The notes under the pieces were generated by a model. That model worked only from the letters and a program-made list of their open reading frames with translations, was not told the DNA's origin and did no database searches. Below, piece after piece: positions 59,159 through 64,000 of a stretch of 64,000 nucleotides of DNA. Each line of letters opens with the position of its first letter. The stretch's first letter is position 1. A program made the position numbers and the translations under genes. The stretch covers positions 124,001 through 188,000 of the forward strand of contig PGZH01000003.1 of NCBI GenBank assembly GCA_002840155.1, given 5' to 3'. The stretch is from Gammaproteobacteria bacterium HGW-Gammaproteobacteria-13. Lineage in GTDB: Bacteria; Pseudomonadota; Gammaproteobacteria; Pseudomonadales; Pseudomonadaceae.

Positions 59159-59324
59159 GAAAGGTCTCCGAAACAAGCCGCGCATTATACGCAAGTGCCG
59201 CTTGGGCACGCGCAGGCATGGCGGAGTTTGATCCGATTTTCGCCGCCCATGGCCTGCGGCTATGGCCGCTGTGGCTGCGGTCGACTAGAATCGACCCTCG
59301 TTTACTCCTTCAAGGTAGCCCCCG

Positions 59325-59912
59325 ATGTCCTTCGCCGAGCAACTCTCCCGCCTGCAAGCCTTCCTCGATGCCGATGAGCTGCATGAAGAGGCACTGGACT
59401 ACATCGCCGCCCACGGCTACCTGACCGCTCTGTCGATCTGCCCACAGCCAGTGCCGGAACGCGAGTGGATTGACGCGCTGTTCTCCGAGGCGCCGCATTA
59501 CCGCAGTGACGCCGAGCGTGAAGAGATCGAAGCCACCCTGATCCAGCTGCAAAGCCATATCGCCCGCCAACTGGCCAGCGACGATGAACCCGATGTGCCC
59601 TGCGACCTGGACCTGGGCGAAGATCCGGACGATTCCGACCTGCGCGGCTGGTGCATTGGCTTTATGGAAGGGGTGTTCCTGCGTGAAGCGGTGTGGTTCG
59701 ACGACGCTGAAGATGAAGTCAGCGAGCTGCTGCTGCCGATCATGGTCGGTTCCGGCCTATTCGACGAACAGCCTGAATTCGCCGAGATCGCTCGGGACCG
59801 CGACCTGGTCGACAGCATGGTTGAGCAGATCCCTGAACTGCTGACCGCGCTGTTTCTGCTGTGCAATGCGCCGGAAGAAAAGCCGGCCCTCCTGAAGCCC
59901 CGCCACCACTAA
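59325..59912 (+). CDS. yecA: YecA/UPF0149 family protein
   Basis: This 195-residue acidic, helical protein matches the YecA/YgfB (UPF0149) family, with ALDYIAAHGYLTALSICPQP (about residues 25-44) and DLRGWCIGFMEGVFLREAVW (about 104-123). It lacks the C-terminal SEC-C zinc motif found in some YecA proteins. The function is unknown, though YgfB-type relatives act on gene expression in P. aeruginosa. An AAGG site precedes the start. Confidence 0.87.
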   Translation: MSFAEQLSRLQAFLDADELHEEALDYIAAHGYLTALSICPQPVPEREWIDALFSEAPHYRSDAEREEIEATLIQLQSHIARQLASDDEPDVPCDLDLGEDPDDSDLRGWCIGFMEGVFLREAVWFDDAEDEVSELLLPIMVGSGLFDEQPEFAEIARDRDLVDSMVEQIPELLTALFLLCNAPEEKPALLKPRHH

Positions 59913-59921
59913 GCACGCGCC

Positions 59922-60335
59922 ATGGCGCGTGAGATTCCGGTGCCGCCCGTTCAAGAGCAGCGCAACCCCGTCATTCGCTACGTTCTGCTGGCCATCGGCT
60001 GGCTGAGCGTGGCGCTGGGGGTCATCGGTATCTTCCTTCCCGTGCTGCCCACCACGCCTTTTCTGCTGTTGGCTGCCGCCTGTTTTATGCGCAGCTCGAA
60101 GCGTTTCTACCTGTGGCTGGTCAATCACCGCCAACTTGGCCCGTGGATCGTCGACTACCTCGAAGGCCAGGGCATCCCGCTCAAGGGTAAGGTCTACGCC
60201 ATCAGCCTGATGTGGCTGAGTATCGGCCTGTCGTGCTACCTGGTGCCGCTGTTCTGGGCCAGGGCCTTTATGCTGACCAGCGCGGTGCTGGTTAGCCTGT
60301 ATATCCTCAGCCAGAAAACTCGAAACAAAGCCTAA
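59922..60335 (+). CDS. DUF454 (YbaN) family membrane protein
   Basis: This 137-residue protein has three or four predicted helices and the DUF454 segment ALGVIGIFLPVLPTTPFLLL (about residues 25-44), followed by CFMRSSKRFYLWLVNHRQLG. Function unknown. It starts nine bases after the yecA stop and is probably cotranscribed and coupled, because no ribosome site of its own is visible. Confidence 0.85.
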   Translation: MAREIPVPPVQEQRNPVIRYVLLAIGWLSVALGVIGIFLPVLPTTPFLLLAAACFMRSSKRFYLWLVNHRQLGPWIVDYLEGQGIPLKGKVYAISLMWLSIGLSCYLVPLFWARAFMLTSAVLVSLYILSQKTRNKA

Positions 60336-60426
60336 GCACCACGCCAGCCGACATTCGGTATATTCAGCGCGGCAAAAATCAGCAGCACCACCTAGACTTT
60401 CCCAATCTCCGGCCGAGGCGCGGTAC

Positions 60427-61119
60427 ATGCCACCCCGTCAGCTCACTCATGGATGGTTCAAGCGCCTCAACCGAGCGTTGCTGGGCGGCTGCATCCTGCT
60501 GATCGGTCTGGCCAGCGCCCTGGCCAACTGGGACTTCGGCGTCATCCTGCAAAATGCCGAAAGTCGCTATGGCAACCTCGGCGCAGCCAAGCAGCGCATT
60601 CAGGCCTGGGAGGCGCAAATCAAGGCCAGCGCCAATAGCAGCGAAAGAGACAAGCTCACCGAGGTCAATCGCTTCTTCAACCGGCAGATCCGTTTTGTCG
60701 ACGATATCCGCCTGTGGAAACAGAACGACTACTGGGCCACGCCCATCGAGATGCTGGTCAAGGGTGCCGGCGATTGCGAAGACTATTCCATCGCCAAATA
60801 CTTCACCCTGCGCCGCCTCGGCATCCCCAGCGACAAGCTGCGCATCACCTACGTCAAAGCACTCAATTACAACCAGGCGCATATGGTGCTGACCTACTAC
60901 GCCAGCCCCGGTGCAGAGCCATTGGTGCTGGACAATCTGATCAATGAAATAAAACCCGCCTCGCAGCGCAAAGACCTGCTGCCGGTCTATGCATTCAATG
61001 CCGAAGGGCTCTATCTCGCTGGTTCCAATAGCAAAAAGAGCGATTCCAAAAAGCTCTCGCGCTGGCAGGACATCTTGAAAAAAATGCGCACGGAGGGCTT
61101 CGCCATCGGCGAAGGCTAG
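60427..61119 (+). CDS. lapG: LapG-type periplasmic cysteine protease
   Basis: This 230-residue transglutaminase-like protease has an N-terminal membrane/signal segment (LLGGCILLIGLASALA, about residues 18-33) and the catalytic triad Cys117 (KGAGDCEDYS), His152 (NQAHMVL) and Asp169 (LVLDN). LapG releases large surface adhesins (LapA type) by cutting near their N-terminus, which disperses biofilms, unless LapD holds it. It is followed nine bases later by lapD. No adhesin or secretion genes lie in this window. Confidence 0.93.
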   Translation: MPPRQLTHGWFKRLNRALLGGCILLIGLASALANWDFGVILQNAESRYGNLGAAKQRIQAWEAQIKASANSSERDKLTEVNRFFNRQIRFVDDIRLWKQNDYWATPIEMLVKGAGDCEDYSIAKYFTLRRLGIPSDKLRITYVKALNYNQAHMVLTYYASPGAEPLVLDNLINEIKPASQRKDLLPVYAFNAEGLYLAGSNSKKSDSKKLSRWQDILKKMRTEGFAIGEG

Positions 61120-61128
61120 GAGGAACCT

Positions 61129-63078
61129 ATGTCTCTACTCAAGCAGCTATTTCTCGCCATCTGCCTGTTCCTGGTAGTGGCCTTTACCGGTAGTTTTATC
61201 GCCGGGGTGGAAAGCTCCCGCGAACAACTGCTCAGCCAGCTGCGCTCCCACGCCCAGGACGCCGCAACCGCGCTGGGCCTGTCGATGACCCCGCACGTGG
61301 ATGACCCAGCGATGATCGAGCTGATGGTCAGCTCGATCTTCGACAGCGGCTACTTCACCAGCATCCGCGTGGTGCGCATCCCCAATGACGAGGTGATAGT
61401 CGAACGGCGCAGCGACGATGCCAGCACCGAGACCGTCCCGGCCTGGTTCAGCGAGCTGGTGAACCTGCAGCCCCAGGGCGGCGATGCGCTGATCATGCGC
61501 GGCTGGGAACAGGCCGCGCGGGTCGAGGTGCTCAGCCACCCACAATTCGCCCTGGCCAAACTCTGGGACAGCGCCATTGGCAGCCTGATCTGGCTGCTGC
61601 TCTGCGGCCTGGTCAGCGCCATACTCGGCGGCTGGCTGCTGCGCACCCAACTGCGCCCGCTGGACAACATGGTGCAACAGGCCCAGGCCATCACCCGCCG
61701 CGAATTTCTCACCCTGCCAAAAGTGCCGCGCACCCCCGAGCTCAAACGCGTGGTCACCGCCATGAACCAGATGGTGGAAAAGCTGAAGACCCTGTTCGCC
61801 GAAGAAGCCGCGCGCAGCGAAAAACTGCGTGAAGAGGCCTACCAAGACAGCATCACCGGCCTGGCCAACCGCCGCTTGTTCGATATCCGCCTAGCCCACC
61901 AGTTAGTGGTCAGTGAGCAGAATGCCGAAGGCTATCTGCTGCTGTTGCGGGTCAATGACCTTGGCGGGCTCAACCAGCGCCTCGGCGGCCAGCAGACCGA
62001 CGCGCTGATTGCCGCTATCGGCGAGCTGCTCAAGCGCCTGCTCAACCAGACCAACCGCTCGGACTGGCTGGCCTCACGCAGCCGGGGCGGCGAATTCAGC
62101 CTGCTGGCCCCCGGCATTGGCAGTGAAGAAGCCGACCTGCTCGCCGGCGAGCTGCACACCGGCCTGGAAAGCTTGCGCCAGACCGGCGCCAGCGACTGCA
62201 CGCCGGTGGCCCACATGGGCATTGCCGCCTTCCGCCCGGGTGAAGAACCCGGCCAAGTCATCGGCCGCGCCGATCAGGCCCTGGCGCAAGCACAGAACGA
62301 CCCGAGCCGCGACTGGGTGCGCCTGGACGACTACAACGCGCAACCGACTCAAGGCCTGCACGACTGGCGCACCTGGATCGACGACGCGCTGAACAAGCGC
62401 AAGCTGCAGCTGTATTTCCAGCCCGTCACGCAATGCGCGGATCGCAACCGGCTGCTGCACCACAAGGTGCTGGCACGCCTGCTTGATCCACAGGGTGAAG
62501 CGATTGCCGCCGGGCGCTTCCTGCCCTGGATCGAACGTCTGGGCTGGACCGCGCGTTTTGACCTGGCCATGCTTGAGCACAGCCTGGCGCACCTCAGCCA
62601 GCATGCGGCGCCACTGGCCCTGAGTCTGTCGGCCGCGACCCTGCGCGACACCGAAACCCTCAAGCGCATGTTCGACATCCTCAGGCAGCACCCGCAGCAG
62701 GCTAGCCTGCTGACCCTGGAAGTAGACGAGCGTCACCTACCGCCTGCGGCTGAGCTGGAAGCGCTTAGCCAGGGCATCCGTGGCACCGGCTTCAGCCTGG
62801 GCCTGCAGCACTTCGGCGGACGCTTCAGCCTGATCGGCAACCTGACCCACCTGGGCCTGGCCTACCTGAAACTCGACGGCACCTATATCCGCGCCATCGA
62901 TCAGGAAAGCGACAAACGCATGTTTATCGAAGCAGTGTTCCGCGCCACCAATAGCATCGACCTGCCGTTGATTGCCGAGATGGTGGAAACCGAGGGTGAA
63001 CTGGCCGTGCTCAAGGAGCTAGGGCTATACGGCGCCATGGGCCGCCTGCTGGGTGCGCCAGAACCTTGGAAAGACTGA
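61129..63078 (+). CDS. lapD: LapD-type cyclic di-GMP receptor
   Basis: This 649-residue inner-membrane protein has a first helix (about 5-25), a periplasmic PAS-like output domain (about 26-150), a second helix (about 152-172), HAMP, and degenerate GGDEF and EAL domains. The GGDEF site reads SRGGEFSLL, and the EAL region has KVLARLL in place of an intact EALLR, so it should bind but not make or degrade cyclic di-GMP. Known LapD sequesters LapG when the ligand is bound. The GGAGG site upstream and the nine-base gap from lapG show a shared transcript. Confidence 0.93.
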   Translation: MSLLKQLFLAICLFLVVAFTGSFIAGVESSREQLLSQLRSHAQDAATALGLSMTPHVDDPAMIELMVSSIFDSGYFTSIRVVRIPNDEVIVERRSDDASTETVPAWFSELVNLQPQGGDALIMRGWEQAARVEVLSHPQFALAKLWDSAIGSLIWLLLCGLVSAILGGWLLRTQLRPLDNMVQQAQAITRREFLTLPKVPRTPELKRVVTAMNQMVEKLKTLFAEEAARSEKLREEAYQDSITGLANRRLFDIRLAHQLVVSEQNAEGYLLLLRVNDLGGLNQRLGGQQTDALIAAIGELLKRLLNQTNRSDWLASRSRGGEFSLLAPGIGSEEADLLAGELHTGLESLRQTGASDCTPVAHMGIAAFRPGEEPGQVIGRADQALAQAQNDPSRDWVRLDDYNAQPTQGLHDWRTWIDDALNKRKLQLYFQPVTQCADRNRLLHHKVLARLLDPQGEAIAAGRFLPWIERLGWTARFDLAMLEHSLAHLSQHAAPLALSLSAATLRDTETLKRMFDILRQHPQQASLLTLEVDERHLPPAAELEALSQGIRGTGFSLGLQHFGGRFSLIGNLTHLGLAYLKLDGTYIRAIDQESDKRMFIEAVFRATNSIDLPLIAEMVETEGELAVLKELGLYGAMGRLLGAPEPWKD

Positions 63079-63146
63079 TCCGCCAACGCAAACGGGGTAG
63101 TCCGATTTACGGCCTACCCCGTTATCAGGTACAGCGCTTAGCGAGC

Positions 63147-63222
63147 TGTAGGGTGGATGACGCTCTTTTCATCCACCATAAGGCCTCTGTTGGTGGATGG
63201 GTAAAGCGTCACCCACCCTACA
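63147..63222. repeat. Nested palindromic element after lapD (TGTAGGGTGG type)
   Basis: The outer arms TGTAGGGTGGATGACGCT (63147-63164) and AGCGTCACCCACCCTACA (63205-63222) pair with one mismatch. The inner arms CATCCACCA (63170-63178) and TGGTGGATG (63191-63199) pair perfectly. It lies between the convergent lapD and sigma-54 activator genes and has the same two-hairpin plan as the elements at 30902 and 55674. Confidence 0.7.
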
Positions 63223-63253
63223 CCTGATCTCGAGTGCTCGTGCAATCCGGGGC

Positions 63254-64000
<747 letters not shown>

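Overview
The window looks like a chromosomal segment of Pseudomonas sensu lato (gamma-proteobacteria). The evidence is the conserved block gyrA-serC-pheA-hisC-(tyrA/aroA fusion)-cmk-rpsA-ihfB directly followed by a wbp-type O-antigen locus, a cpxR-cpxP-cpxA group, a MASE2-type CyaB cyclase, a LapG/LapD pair and a FimV-like protein. Most of the sequence is GC-rich. The stretch from about 1,250 to 5,150 is visibly AT-rich and reads like horizontally acquired O-antigen DNA.

Layout. (1) 1-10.5 kb, minus strand: part of an O-antigen/surface polysaccharide cluster. wbpA, wbpB, wbpD and wbpE make a UDP-2,3-diacetamido-2,3-dideoxy-glucuronic acid type sugar. They are followed by a Wzx-like flippase, an unrecognised lipoprotein, an unrecognised membrane-anchored protein whose frame is broken at a G6 tract, a terminator, a degraded AT-rich gap and a GT4 glycosyltransferase. 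No wzy, wzz, wbpI or initiating sugar transferase is visible, so the locus probably continues to the left. (2) 10.5-11.2 kb: a gap holding what I read as a multiply frameshifted remnant of a metallo-beta-lactamase-fold RNA exonuclease. (3) 11.2-22.7 kb, minus strand: housekeeping genes, namely ihfB, rpsA, cmk, the aromatic amino acid genes with hisC, serC, and gyrA. (4) 22.9-29.4 kb: mtnA and the MTA deaminase gene diverge (methionine salvage), then ubiG, mupP, a YciK-type reductase and a GGDEF cyclase on the plus strand. (5) 29.5-35.4 kb, minus strand: rluB, scpB, scpA, trpS, a YciO-like protein and a YciV-type PHP exonuclease.

(6) 35.6-46.1 kb, mostly plus strand: YciI, a coiled-coil membrane protein, the cpxR-cpxP-cpxA envelope stress group with a CpxR box, two tandem trkH-type K+ transporter genes, an Mpo1-like protein and cyaB; a nitroreductase, a YkgJ protein and an AraC regulator are on the minus strand. 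(7) 46.1-54.5 kb: a GT4/LpxH-like metallophosphoesterase pair, an AraC regulator, a 20-codon leader coupled to an EamA transporter, a SelW-like protein, a FimV-like protein, and a MarR/MFS efflux pair. (8) 54.5-64 kb: a DUF2804 protein, a membrane diguanylate cyclase, recQ, yecA, a DUF454 protein, lapG-lapD, and the 3' part of a sigma-54 activator that runs off the right edge.

The most interesting items are the unrecognised lipoprotein/anchored-protein pair with its broken G tract, the decayed exonuclease between ihfB and wbpA, several nested palindromic elements in intergenic DNA, the leader ORF of the EamA gene, and the tandem trkH copies. No tRNA, rRNA, CRISPR array or complete insertion sequence was seen. 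All functional calls come from reading motifs and context; no database search was run.
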